Assembly (NCBI GenBank): GCA_041648665.1
Contig: JBAZOP010000008.1
Span: 1-58,057, forward strand
DNA: 58,057 nucleotides
Direction: 5' to 3'
Origin: a bacterium
GTDB lineage: Bacteria > UBA10199 > 2-02-FULL-44-16 > JAAZCA01
Positions within the stretch are counted from its first letter, which is position 1, and each line of letters begins with the position of its first letter. The notes below the pieces were generated by a model. That model was not told the DNA's origin and made no database searches. It saw only the letters and a list, made by a program, of their open reading frames with translations. Positions 41,121-49,276 of this stretch are shown here, piece after piece. A program made the translations under genes and the position numbers.

Positions 41121-42716
41121 TCAGGCCTCCTTGACGACCGGGATGAATGCCCGTTCGCAGTTGCTGCACAGATACGAATTGCATACGGTCAATGTACTTA
41201 AAGTTTGAAGATCATACACATATCCATGGTACGTGCTGACATTGACCTCCAAAATCTCGTCAACCTGTACAACGGTGGAAAGACCCTCTTGGATCTGGCG
41301 CGGCAGTACGGGTGTCGAACCACCTCTATCCGCGACCTTCTCACCTCCGCGGGCGTCGAGATTCGATATAAGCGCCATGTCCTCGATCCTGCCGTCCTCG
41401 TCCCCCTCTATGAGGCGGGGCAGACTATCCTCGATCTGCAAAACCGGTTCGGTGCCAACCGCCGTGCCATCAAGAGGTGTCTTACGGGATCTGGGGTCGT
41501 TCTGCGGGATCGGCGAAAAATTGCCCTGCTCATCAACGCCCATACGGCTCCTGAAGAACGGGCTCGACGTGCGGAGGCCGCCCACGCGGCTGTCAAGGGC
41601 ACGCGCCGCCCGATGGAAGAGTTGTGCCAGCGAGCTCAAACGAGGGAGGTTCAGGGGATCGGTATCACAAGGATCGAGAGGATCTGTGCTAAGATGCTGG
41701 CCGATCGAGGGTATGAAGGGGTCCCACAGAAGGCGATCGGCCCGTATAATGTCGATGTCGCCCTGTGTGAAGATCGCATCGCCGTGGAGATCTTCGGGGG
41801 CCAGTGGCACACGTCGGGCCGAGCCGCCGCACGCTACCAGAAGCGTACCGAATATCTCCTCGATAGTGGGTGGCATCTCGTCGTGATCTGGGTCGTCCGG
41901 GACTACCCGCTTGAGGTCGGGGCAATAGAATACGTGGTCGCCCTTGCGGAGCAGATTCGCCGCGGCGAAGCCGTGCGGTGTGAGGATCATATGATTCGGG
42001 GAAACGGTCACCCGTCCCGCATTGGCGCAGACAAGCTCCACGGTCGGGCCGTCATACAGGGCTCTGAATCCTGAGACAAGATCCTCCGCCGTTTCGCATC
42101 GGGTCTCCGGGAGGACGCAGTTCGGATGCTCGATCTCGTGCTCCCTCGCGTAGGCCACGGTCCACCGCTGCCCGTTCGCCTTGACGCAAGCCTCGCAGCC
42201 GTCGCCGTCGAGCACGTCCACCTCCTCGACCTCGGACTCCTCGTAGCGGTTCAGGGATCCCTGGTTCTGGATGCGGGCGATCTCGCTCCTCGCGACCGTG
42301 GTGGCATGGGATTTCCGTGCTCCGAAGAAGTCATGGAGCTGCTGGGCGATCGAGTCCTTCGGGTAGGTGCTCTTCCCCGATTCCTTGACGCCGGTCGGCG
42401 TGCCGTCCCGGAGACCCTTCTCGATGAGAGCGGCGATCTGGTTCCGGGTCTCCTCGTTCCGGTCGGAGAGCCAGGGCGTGAAGGTCCCGTTGATTGTTGT
42501 GCCGCCCTGCTTCGTGAGTTCGACTCGATACTCGCGGGCATACGCGAGGGCCTCCTTGCTCGCCTGATCGATATCGATCTCGAGGCGGAGCGCCTGCGTG
42601 GCATCGAGGTCTCCCGCGAGGTGGGCGGCGGAGGCGTGCTTCGTGAGGGTCTGGATATCATCCTCCTCGAGCTCCTCGAGGACGGCGTCGATCGCTTTCT
42701 TCGTCGCGGCCTTCAC
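41121..42716 (-). CDS. Minor head protein (Mu gpF-like) interrupted by an intein
   Basis: GTG start overlapping the upstream stop (GTGA); 531 aa. Residues 1-199 are a Mu gpF/SPP1 gp7-like head morphogenesis domain (ATTVARSEIARIQNQGSLNR; DGDGCEACVKANGQ). The conserved family ending HPNCxR...PV is split: HPN is followed by an intein at Cys200-Asn519, then CERAFIPVVKEA. After splicing the protein would have 211 aa. Minor head proteins bind the portal and are needed for infectivity. Confidence 0.85.
   Translation of the reverse strand: MKAATKKAIDAVLEELEEDDIQTLTKHASAAHLAGDLDATQALRLEIDIDQASKEALAYAREYRVELTKQGGTTINGTFTPWLSDRNEETRNQIAALIEKGLRDGTPTGVKESGKSTYPKDSIAQQLHDFFGARKSHATTVARSEIARIQNQGSLNRYEESEVEEVDVLDGDGCEACVKANGQRWTVAYAREHEIEHPNCVLPETRCETAEDLVSGFRALYDGPTVELVCANAGRVTVSPNHMILTPHGFAAANLLRKGDHVFYCPDLKRVVPDDPDHDEMPPTIEEIFGTLLVACGGSARRVPLAPEDLHGDAIFTQGDIDIIRADRLLWDPFIPSIGQHLSTDPLDPCDTDPLNLPRLSSLAQLFHRAARALDSRVGGLRTSSPFFRSRMGVDEQGNFSPIPQNDPRSRKTPLDGTAVGTEPVLQIEDSLPRLIEGDEDGRIEDMALISNLDARGGEKVADRGGSTPVLPRQIQEGLSTVVQVDEILEVNVSTYHGYVYDLQTLSTLTVCNSYLCSNCERAFIPVVKEA
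41160..42119 (-). mobile_element. Intein in the minor head gene
   Basis: 320 codons. Block A starts at Cys200 (CVLPETRCETAEDLVSGF). Block B is GRVTVSPNHMILTPHG with the conserved Thr/His positions (His242 near 41993). Block F is YHGYVYDLQTLSTLTV, and block G is CNSYLCSN followed by Cys520 of the extein. The usual penultimate His is Ser here (CSN|C), a known variant. No LAGLIDADG endonuclease is in the intein frame; its ~210-codon middle lies opposite a separate endonuclease gene. Confidence 0.85.
41226..42074 (+). CDS. Vsr-like (EDxHD-type) homing endonuclease, antisense inside the intein
   Basis: ATG 41226 encodes 282 aa on the plus strand. Two helix-turn-helix-like repeats (LVNLYNGGKTLLDLARQYGC; LVPLYEAGQTILDLQNRFGA) precede a Vsr/DUF559-type nuclease: PQKAIGPYNVDVAL (Asp177), IAVEIFGGQWH (Glu188, His195), RTEYLLDSGWHLVVIWV. 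The recognisable nuclease ends near 41960; the last ~35 residues lie opposite intein block A/B. Codons are in register with the opposite intein frame. Related nucleases have been found in split-intein loci. It probably cuts intein-less alleles so that the intein spreads. Confidence 0.8.
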   Translation: MVRADIDLQNLVNLYNGGKTLLDLARQYGCRTTSIRDLLTSAGVEIRYKRHVLDPAVLVPLYEAGQTILDLQNRFGANRRAIKRCLTGSGVVLRDRRKIALLINAHTAPEERARRAEAAHAAVKGTRRPMEELCQRAQTREVQGIGITRIERICAKMLADRGYEGVPQKAIGPYNVDVALCEDRIAVEIFGGQWHTSGRAAARYQKRTEYLLDSGWHLVVIWVVRDYPLEVGAIEYVVALAEQIRRGEAVRCEDHMIRGNGHPSRIGADKLHGRAVIQGSES

Positions 42717-42838
42717 GGGCCCCCTCCGTTCCCCTCATAGTAGAGCCGTGAGCCCCAGCAACCGACGAGGAAGCCCACGATTGCACCGACGATGAACGCG
42801 ACCGCGATCGCCGCCCCCACCATGAGGACCTCGATCAT
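42713..42838 (-). CDS. 41-aa single-pass membrane protein
   Basis: Overlaps the portal stop (ATGA) and the minor head start (GTGA). Starts MIEVLMVGAAIAVAFIVGAI, a glycine-zipper-like helix, with tail WGSRLYYEGNGGGP. Could be a virion protein that helps DNA cross the membrane; function unknown. Confidence 0.65.
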   Translation of the reverse strand: MIEVLMVGAAIAVAFIVGAIVGFLVGCWGSRLYYEGNGGGP

Positions 42839-44283
42839 TCCTCGTCCTCCCCGCGCTCGTTCCGGAGCGCCTTGATGATGCCCTTCATGGCCTTCTCGGA
42901 GTTCTTCTCGAGCTCCGCCGTCGTGGCCTCCGTGATATCGTCGATGGACTGCACGCGAGGCCGGGCGGCCGCCGTCAAGGCCTGCGCCTGCAGAGGGGCG
43001 GCGGCGGAGAAGGGAGAGGCTGGCTGCGGAAGCCGCGCGTTCTCCTCGGCGAGCGCCACCATCCCCTTCTCGTCCAGCGCCGGGAGGAGATCCTGGGGCA
43101 CACCTGCCCGCACGAGGATGGCGCGGAACTCGTTCGTGCCGATGCGGCGTTCCTTGCTCCCGAGCTCGGCTGCCTTGAGGAAGAGGTCGCTCTTGTTCGG
43201 CTCGGGTTCGGGGATAACGATGCGGACGCGGTACCGGTCGTCCCAGCCGTTCTTGTCGCCGTACTTCTGGAAGATCGCCGCGTAGCCGGTCTCGATCGGG
43301 GCCTGCATGGCGCTGATGTAGGAGACGTAGAGGTCGAACTCCGGACCTGATGAGCCGCCGATCAGCGTACCGTCCTTGGAGATGAACTTCGAGGGGCTCC
43401 AGAACTGCGTGAGGAACCGGTCGAGGGCGTTGATGGTCTCGAGGGCCGTAGCCGTGGTGGAGATGCCGAGGTTTTCGATCGTGATATTCTTTGGGAGCAC
43501 GTATTTTACCCCGCGGTTCGCGTTCTTGAGGGCTTTCTTGGCGAGATCGTAGTCGGCCTCCGACCCATCTTCGACGTGCGCGAAGAAGACGCCGCCCGCA
43601 CCCAGGATGCTGTTCTGCTGCATCTGCGCTGACCATGCCGTTGAGATCATCCGGGTAATCGGGATGAGGGGCTTGATGAGGGGCCGCCCTCCGAGCTCGG
43701 GGGTGAGCGGGTTCGTGAGCATCGTGATGCTCTCGGCATCAAGCTCGCGGACCATGTGATCGCTCTGCGTCTGCCAGAACTCGAGCTCCTTATCCTTGTT
43801 GACGAGGATGCCGGGAAGGATGGGATTGTAGACGGTGGAGAACGTTGCGCCGCGACCGCGGAAGCTGTAGGGGTCGAGGCGCGTGAGAGCTTTGAGCACG
43901 ATCTCGCTCGACCCATTATAATCCCAGTAATCATTGACGATGTGCGGGCCCCAGGTGGCCTGATCCTGCCACCCGAGCACCATGGCGTTCTTGTAGTCGA
44001 CCTTCTCCGCCATGCGCTTGATCGTCTTGTTGTGACGCTCCAGCGCACGCCCGATCGAGGTATCGCCGGTATCGCCCTCGACATCGTAGACCTCGATACG
44101 GGGATTCTTCTGGAAAATCATCGTCTGCTGCTGCCAGAGCACGCTCGCGAGGTAAGGATTCTCGCGGGCGTTCTGGATGACGGTCGCGTCGACCTTCTGG
44201 TCTTTGTAGATCTGGCCGTCCAGCGAACTGATCCAGTAGTCGCCAACGGGTTTGGTCGGTTTGGCTGTCATCTTTTTGGGCAT
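42835..44283 (-). CDS. Portal protein
   Basis: 482 aa. Gene order TerL-portal-minor head and segments such as ENPYLASVLWQQQTMIFQKN, KFISKDGTLIGGSSGPEFDL, SYISAMQAPIETGYAAIFQK and NKSDLFLKAAELGSKERR match SPP1/HK97-type portals. Forms the dodecameric DNA gate of the head. The C-terminus is Ala/Gln-rich then acidic-helical. Confidence 0.88.
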   Translation of the reverse strand: MPKKMTAKPTKPVGDYWISSLDGQIYKDQKVDATVIQNARENPYLASVLWQQQTMIFQKNPRIEVYDVEGDTGDTSIGRALERHNKTIKRMAEKVDYKNAMVLGWQDQATWGPHIVNDYWDYNGSSEIVLKALTRLDPYSFRGRGATFSTVYNPILPGILVNKDKELEFWQTQSDHMVRELDAESITMLTNPLTPELGGRPLIKPLIPITRMISTAWSAQMQQNSILGAGGVFFAHVEDGSEADYDLAKKALKNANRGVKYVLPKNITIENLGISTTATALETINALDRFLTQFWSPSKFISKDGTLIGGSSGPEFDLYVSYISAMQAPIETGYAAIFQKYGDKNGWDDRYRVRIVIPEPEPNKSDLFLKAAELGSKERRIGTNEFRAILVRAGVPQDLLPALDEKGMVALAEENARLPQPASPFSAAAPLQAQALTAAARPRVQSIDDITEATTAELEKNSEKAMKGIIKALRNERGEDEE

Positions 44284-44285
44284 GG

Positions 44286-45725
44286 TTACAGGTACTCCTC
44301 GATATCGTCGGTGTCGGCGAATCCCCCGCCGATGGTCGGTAATTCAGGCGCATCGTCCTGGCGGAAGTTGTCGGGCAGCGGTGTCCGTCGATTCCCCGCG
44401 AGTTCGTTGAAGGCCCCCGCGAAGGCATCCACGACGTCGTCGTGCGGACCGTCCGGGAAGGCCTCGACCTCTGCGAGGAAGACGTCGTTCCAGGGCGCCC
44501 GCACGAGGTAGATGAGAAAGTTGAAGGCGGCCCGGGCGGCAGGCGTAGCCCGTGCCTCCTTGGAGCCGCTTGCGGGCACGCCCATGTAGTCCGCGCCCTT
44601 GAACTGATCGCGGGCCGCGAGGTAGATGACGGTCTTGCCGCTCGCCCCGCCCTCCTGCTCCTCCCGGACCCGGACCGTCGGACCGTCCTGGGCGGTGACG
44701 GTTTTCCGCTTCTTCTCTACCTCGCCGGGATTGCCCTGCAGGCGCACGAGGTCCAGCACGTAGTAGAGACCCCCCGCCTCGGCCATCTTGACGCCCGCGG
44801 TCCAGTCGGGATCCTTGCCATTCTTCTTCTTCTTGGTCGCGGCCATGTCCCAGAATCGGACGATGTTTCGAGCCTCTGGAGCGCAATCAACGACCTCGAA
44901 CCAGTCCCTTCGAAAGACGTTGCCCGCGATGGCGCGGATCTTCCAATTCCCCTTGAGGAGCCGTTCCTGCTCGACGAAGGAGAGCGCCTGGAGGTTGGCT
45001 CGGTATTCGGGATTGATGCGTTCGAGAATCGGGTTATCCGAAAGCAGCGAGGGGATGAAGGTAACGCTCTTCGGGGCCCGCTGGTAGCGCTCCTCGAGCT
45101 CGTCCCTCGTGTCGGCCCAGACGATCTGGTTGCCGTCCCGGACGAACCAGCGGATCGTCCCCGCCCGGTCCTCGAGAGGGTAGCCGGTCTCCTGATCGAT
45201 CCACCAACCGATGAATTTCGCAAGCCAAGAGTCCGCGTCGGGGTTGGCGGTGGCCCGGATGCAGGGACGGATGCCGCACGTCGAGCGGTTACGAGAAATC
45301 ATGTAGAAGAACTGGTATTCCGTGAAATGCTCCAGTTGATCGAAGCCGATATAGCAGATCTGCGCTCCATCGAAGCCGATGCACGTTTTCTCGTATTGCA
45401 GGTGGTCGAAATGGATCTGGTTCCCGAAGGGCGGGAAGGTCCAGTCGATCTTCGGCGACTCCCGAAGGATGCCTCCCTGGGAGGCATAGAGTTCGCGGGA
45501 TTCATCGAGAAGTCCGCCTTCGTTCGTGATTTGCGGGGTTTCTCTCCGAAAGATCACCGCGCCGTAGCCTTTGCACGTGTGAACGTGGCGAAGCGCGTCG
45601 AGGAGGAGTCCGAACGTCTTTCCTCCTCCTGCACTGCCTCCAAAAATGATAATATCCGCTGGACATGAGAGAAACGCTTCTTGCGGCCCCTTCTGCGGTT
45701 TAATTTCTCGGAGTGTCGCGGCCAT
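44286..45725 (-). CDS. terL: Large terminase subunit
   Basis: 479 aa packaging motor. Walker A GGSAGGGKT at 29-37, Walker B-like YIGFDQLEHF at 125-134, coupling motif RATANP at 157-162. The RNase H-like nuclease domain begins NIVRFWDMAATK (Asp293) and ends with DGPHDDVVDAFAGAF. ATG at 45725 overlaps the small subunit by 26 nt. Confidence 0.95.
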   Translation of the reverse strand: MAATLREIKPQKGPQEAFLSCPADIIIFGGSAGGGKTFGLLLDALRHVHTCKGYGAVIFRRETPQITNEGGLLDESRELYASQGGILRESPKIDWTFPPFGNQIHFDHLQYEKTCIGFDGAQICYIGFDQLEHFTEYQFFYMISRNRSTCGIRPCIRATANPDADSWLAKFIGWWIDQETGYPLEDRAGTIRWFVRDGNQIVWADTRDELEERYQRAPKSVTFIPSLLSDNPILERINPEYRANLQALSFVEQERLLKGNWKIRAIAGNVFRRDWFEVVDCAPEARNIVRFWDMAATKKKKNGKDPDWTAGVKMAEAGGLYYVLDLVRLQGNPGEVEKKRKTVTAQDGPTVRVREEQEGGASGKTVIYLAARDQFKGADYMGVPASGSKEARATPAARAAFNFLIYLVRAPWNDVFLAEVEAFPDGPHDDVVDAFAGAFNELAGNRRTPLPDNFRQDDAPELPTIGGGFADTDDIEEYL

Positions 45726-46161
45726 TGTCGGGGAGGTAGATGACGATGCGTTCGAGTGGCTGTCCGTCTTTCCCGGTCATCTCGATCTTCGAGTGATCCT
45801 TCCGTCCCCAGCGATCGGGGAACCGTCGCTCCAGCCGCCAGGCCGCAGCCTGCCACTGCGTCTTGGCCGCGGTGGCGATGTAGCCGATGTCGACGCTCTC
45901 GGATTCCGCGAGGGCTCTTTCTACTGAGTCCGAAAACTCTACGAAAGGGGCCTCTTTCTTCTTCATCCTTGCCCGTGGATTATCGTGCAATCGCTGTTTC
46001 TCGCGTGCTCCGCGCCGCAACCAGTCATAGAGGGTGTTCTTGCTGATCCCCGCCAGTGCGGACGCGGTTTCGATGTAATTGCCCAGCGAGATCATGTCCG
46101 TGATGGACTTCTGGATCGCCGGCGTGAGTTTTGTCGGCCTCCCGCCGGGGTGCTTAGCCAT
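45700..46161 (-). CDS. terS: Small terminase subunit
   Basis: 153 aa. GGRPTKLTPAIQKSITDMIS and YIETASALAGISKNTLYDWL form the helix-turn-helix that binds viral DNA; VDIGYIATAAKTQWQAAAWR and RFPDRWGRKDHSKIEMTG are typical of TerS. Precedes terL. Confidence 0.88.
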   Translation of the reverse strand: MAKHPGGRPTKLTPAIQKSITDMISLGNYIETASALAGISKNTLYDWLRRGAREKQRLHDNPRARMKKKEAPFVEFSDSVERALAESESVDIGYIATAAKTQWQAAAWRLERRFPDRWGRKDHSKIEMTGKDGQPLERIVIYLPDNGRDTPRN

Positions 46162-46768
46162 GCTGCACCTCGCGGACCCGTCCCGTCAGGGCTTCCCAGC
46201 GCTGGCAGATGACCTCGCAGTAACGGGGCTCGATCTCGATCGCGAACACCCGGCGACCCAGCTGCTCGCCCGCGACGATCTGGCTTCCCGATCCGCAGAA
46301 GGGTTCGTAACAGATCTCTCCCTCTCTCGTATGCTGCTGCATGGGAATCGCGAAGACCTCGACGGGTTTCGATGTGGGGTGGCGGGTCTTGGTGCCGGGT
46401 TTTATCGTCGGGATGGTCCAGACGGTCGCGGGATAGTCCGTGGCTACGCGAGGAGGTTTGTTGCCCTTGATCCAGCCGAAGAAACAGGGCTCGTGCTGCC
46501 ACATGTACCAAGACCTCGTTAGCACGGGCCGATCCTTGGCCCAGATGATCTGCTCATGCACGAAGGCGCCGTGCTCGTTCCAGATCGCCTCGAGGAGAGC
46601 CTGCCGGCGCGAGGCATGCCAGCAGTACCAGGCGGCGTTCGATTCGAGCGCGAGCTCGACGGCCTGCGTGATGAAGCCCCGATAGAGGGTATCGGACTGC
46701 CCCGACTCGTCCCAGTTGACATCGCCATACGAGGCCGACCAGTCCTTGTTACCATTCCTGCCGCTCAT
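46154..46768 (-). CDS. DNA methyltransferase lacking the DPPY end
   Basis: 204 aa; ATG overlaps the upstream stop (ATGA). WAKDRPVLTRSWYMWQHEPC, RHPTSKPVEVFAIPMQQH and EPFCGSGSQIVAGEQLGR are the middle part and SAM-binding motifs of beta-class N6/N4 methyltransferases, where motif IV (DPPY) comes first. Here the protein begins after where DPPY should be. It may be inactive, work with another subunit, or be a truncated relic. A complete methyltransferase is encoded at 49273-49926. Confidence 0.75.
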   Translation of the reverse strand: MSGRNGNKDWSASYGDVNWDESGQSDTLYRGFITQAVELALESNAAWYCWHASRRQALLEAIWNEHGAFVHEQIIWAKDRPVLTRSWYMWQHEPCFFGWIKGNKPPRVATDYPATVWTIPTIKPGTKTRHPTSKPVEVFAIPMQQHTREGEICYEPFCGSGSQIVAGEQLGRRVFAIEIEPRYCEVICQRWEALTGRVREVQHG

Positions 46769-47328
46769 GCGGCGTTCCCAGGACTGCGGGTGATTGCAGC
46801 CGTCACCTTCGTGCAGAAGATCTCCAGCGCGGGCCGCAGGGAGTCCGCGACCATGCCGTCCATATCGAGCGCGAGAGGGGGGAGTGTCTGTGCCGAGGTG
46901 GCGCCGAGCTGGGCGAGCGACGTCTCGAGGGCGGCTACGAGTTCGGGCGATGGCTTCGGGACTTCAATCTTTGCGTCGACTTTAATCCCTTCGGGCGCAT
47001 TTTCCGTTGGCTGCACGGGACCCGTCCGGGTCGATGCATCGTTGTGCACTGTTGCAGCCTCGAGGGTTCCCGACATACCGGGCGGGACGCTCTGTTCCCG
47101 GATCAGCGTCTGCGCGTCGGTCGTCGCCTCGCTCGTCGGTTCTGACGTTGTAGCCTTTGCGATCACCGTAATACGCTCGCCGACCGCGGATGCCTTGATG
47201 TGCTTCTTTTTTCCCGCGTCGTTTCGGTATTCGATGAAGAGGAAGCGGTTCAGGTCCACGACGACCCCTTCCCGCCGTTTTCCCCAGTAATGGAAGGAGA
47301 CCTGATCGCCCACCTGGATATCGGGCAT
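46765..47328 (-). CDS. 187-aa protein with N-terminal SH3/KOW-like module
   Basis: ATG 47328 overlaps the upstream stop (TGATG). PDIQVGDQVSFHYWGKRREG and FLFIEYRNDAGKKKHIKASA look like a small beta-barrel; a Thr/Ser/Glu-rich linker and a helical C-terminus follow. Similar N-terminal pattern to 12359-12592. Function unknown. Confidence 0.65.
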   Translation of the reverse strand: MPDIQVGDQVSFHYWGKRREGVVVDLNRFLFIEYRNDAGKKKHIKASAVGERITVIAKATTSEPTSEATTDAQTLIREQSVPPGMSGTLEAATVHNDASTRTGPVQPTENAPEGIKVDAKIEVPKPSPELVAALETSLAQLGATSAQTLPPLALDMDGMVADSLRPALEIFCTKVTAAITRSPGNAA

Positions 47329-47660
47329 CAGGGTCCCCCCGCGATCGCGTAGCCCGCCTTCTCGAGGATGAAAGGCACCATGCGACCCTGCTCGGCAAGG
47401 AACATGGCCTTCCCGCCGGTGCCGTGCGGGTGAGAGAAGATCTCGTGGACCTGCTCGCGGGTGATGCCCGTGCGGAGGCGGTAGTTCTCCTCGGCCGCGA
47501 CCGCGATGATGCGCTCGAGGTCCATCCGCGTGAGGAAGGAATGTACGGGCATGCACGTCTGGAGGATGGTGCGGGCTGCCTCCTCGACCTCTTCATGACA
47601 GCAGGGATTGACGGCAACGATGATGGCCGCGACCTGCTGGAGGAGCTCGTCGCGGGTCAT
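47328..47660 (-). CDS. Unknown 110-aa helical protein
   Basis: TRDELLQQVAAIIVAVNPCC, MDLERIIAVAAEENYRLRTG and QVHEIFSHPHGTGGKAMFLA. Soluble, helical; couples to both neighbours through ATGA/TGATG overlaps. No family recognised. Confidence 0.65.
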   Translation of the reverse strand: MTRDELLQQVAAIIVAVNPCCHEEVEEAARTILQTCMPVHSFLTRMDLERIIAVAAEENYRLRTGITREQVHEIFSHPHGTGGKAMFLAEQGRMVPFILEKAGYAIAGGP

Positions 47661-47761
47661 CGAGATGCCTCCGGCGCGGGTGAACGCGCATGGTGCAGCG
47701 GACCCGTCGCACTCGTGGAGTCCCTGAAGGCGGAGGCGCGAGAAAGATGCGGGGGGATCAT
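47657..47761 (-). CDS. 34-aa ORF bridging two coupled genes
   Basis: ATG 47761 overlaps the upstream stop and its TGA overlaps the downstream start, both as ATGA. The sequence (MIPPHLSRASAFRDSTSATG...) is Ser/Arg/Pro-rich with no fold evident. The double overlap argues for translation, composition argues weakly against. Confidence 0.4.
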   Translation of the reverse strand: MIPPHLSRASAFRDSTSATGPLHHARSPAPEASR

Positions 47762-48141
47762 GAGGATCCCTTTCCCATGATGCTGTTGATGGCGTCCTTG
47801 AACCAGCCGAAGTGCTCGTCGAGCCAGGCGCTCCAGCCGTGGCGCCGGATGTATCCCTTCACGTAGTCCTCGAAGGTCGAGAGGCCCCCGATATACGACG
47901 CCATGATGAAGGCGAAGTTAGGATCCGAAGGCTGGAGATCCGCGAGCCATAGGAGGATCCCGATCACTGTGCCTATGAGGACCGAGAGGATGGCGATGTC
48001 CCACTCGAAGGACTTCTCCTGCTGCTTGTAGTAGCCGCCGTAGGCGTAGACGATGCCTGCCACCACGGGGGCCAGGAATGCATACGGCGCGAGGAAGATC
48101 AGGATCTGGGCGTAGAGAGCGCCCAGCAGCTCGAGAACCAT
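47758..48141 (-). CDS. Multi-pass membrane protein, holin-like
   Basis: 127 aa with hydrophobic helices YAQILIFLAPYAFLAPVVAG, IAILSVLIGTVIGILLWLAD and a weaker NFAFIMASYIGGLSTF, ending in a charged amphipathic tail. Three helices with an N-out layout fit a holin, but other membrane roles are possible. Confidence 0.6.
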   Translation of the reverse strand: MVLELLGALYAQILIFLAPYAFLAPVVAGIVYAYGGYYKQQEKSFEWDIAILSVLIGTVIGILLWLADLQPSDPNFAFIMASYIGGLSTFEDYVKGYIRRHGWSAWLDEHFGWFKDAINSIMGKGSS

Positions 48142-48142
48142 C

Positions 48143-48838
48143 CTACTTCACCGCCTGAGGGAGATCCCCGATCGTGGGGATGACCTTCTCGCCTCTGTTG
48201 CCGATGCTCGCGTCCGCTGGGGCGTACTTGCCGAGGTCGCCGATGAAGTGTCCATTGATAACAATCTTCACGGTCCCGTCGGGCCACGTCACGTGGTACT
48301 CGTCGAGGTCGTTCTTTTGCGCGTCGACGATCTGTCTCCGCACCTCATCCTTCTGGACCGCGGTGAGGTTGGTCGTCATGGCGTCGAGGTGGCTCTGCAG
48401 CATGAGGTGGCCCCAGTTCGCCACGAGGCCCGCGTTGATATCGGCCCACATGACGGGCGTCTCGATGCGGTAGAGGATCTTGCGCTGCGCCTGGGCGTTC
48501 GCGACCTGCTGCGCGACCATCTCCCCGTAGGGGTAGGCGCGCTGCTTCAGCTTGAGCAGGGTATCCTCGCCCATCTGCCAGGAGGCTTCCGAGACCACGT
48601 CCACGACCGAGATGGGCAGCGTCTTGGTCTTGGTGGGATCGAAGGTGGCGGCCATCTCCTTCTTCTCGAGGGTGGATTTCGTGGCCTCGGCCTTCGCATC
48701 CTCTGCAGTCTTTTCCTTTTCCTTTAGCTCGTTGTTCTTGTCCCGGTTCTTGAGCCAGGCGATGAAGACCGTGATCGCGACCGCGAGGATCCCGCCAGGG
48801 CTGAAGAACGATACCGGATCAAATGGCGTTACTGACAT
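48143..48838 (-). CDS. Membrane-anchored coiled-coil protein
   Basis: ATG 48838 has GGAG 8 nt upstream (ATG 48856 also in frame), giving 231 aa. N-terminal helix PGGILAVAITVFIAWLKNRD, then a Lys/Glu coiled coil (LKEKEKTAEDAKAEATKSTL) and a soluble domain (VWADINAG..., HVTWPDGTVKIVINGHFIGD). Adjacent to the holin-like gene; possibly a lysis or envelope complex. Confidence 0.65.
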   Translation of the reverse strand: MSVTPFDPVSFFSPGGILAVAITVFIAWLKNRDKNNELKEKEKTAEDAKAEATKSTLEKKEMAATFDPTKTKTLPISVVDVVSEASWQMGEDTLLKLKQRAYPYGEMVAQQVANAQAQRKILYRIETPVMWADINAGLVANWGHLMLQSHLDAMTTNLTAVQKDEVRRQIVDAQKNDLDEYHVTWPDGTVKIVINGHFIGDLGKYAPADASIGNRGEKVIPTIGDLPQAVK

Positions 48839-48964
48839 ACCTGGAGCTCCAAGCATGCCTTGGCCGGGCGCGAGGGTCCGTGCAGTCAGGAAAAGGCGTC
48901 CGATCAGGGCATGCTATGGAGAAAAGGAGGGCGAGGGAGGGGGATATGAGTTAAAACGATACAA

Positions 48965-49276
48965 TCAGACTGCTATATCTTCGCCATTACGGATTCGCTG
49001 GATGATATCGAGGAGTTGTGGCGTATCAATGTTCACCTCGCTCTGGATATCGAGCACGGTCTCGCCCTGTTCGAGCATCACCCGGATACGGGCGATCTTG
49101 TGGGCACGGATGGCCCGGTTGACCGTCCGAGGAGCAGCGTTCAGGGCACGGCAGATCTGGTTGAACTCGTAACCGTACTCGTAGAGGGTGGTGATGCGGT
49201 CATGCAACGTGAGGGCTTCCTTCGTGATCTTCTCGATGGTGCGGCGAGGGATGGGGGGTGCGAGGGGCCGGCTCAT
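48965..49276 (-). CDS. Double helix-turn-helix protein
   Basis: 103 aa. ITTLYEYGYEFNQICRALNA followed by APRTVNRAIRAHKIARIRVM, and LEQGETVLDIQSEVNIDTPQ, resemble two HTH units like the N-terminal repeats of the homing endonuclease at 41226. Coupled to the upstream methyltransferase (ATGA). A 126-bp gap before the next gene may hold its terminator and a promoter. Confidence 0.7.
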   Translation of the reverse strand: MSRPLAPPIPRRTIEKITKEALTLHDRITTLYEYGYEFNQICRALNAAPRTVNRAIRAHKIARIRVMLEQGETVLDIQSEVNIDTPQLLDIIQRIRNGEDIAV

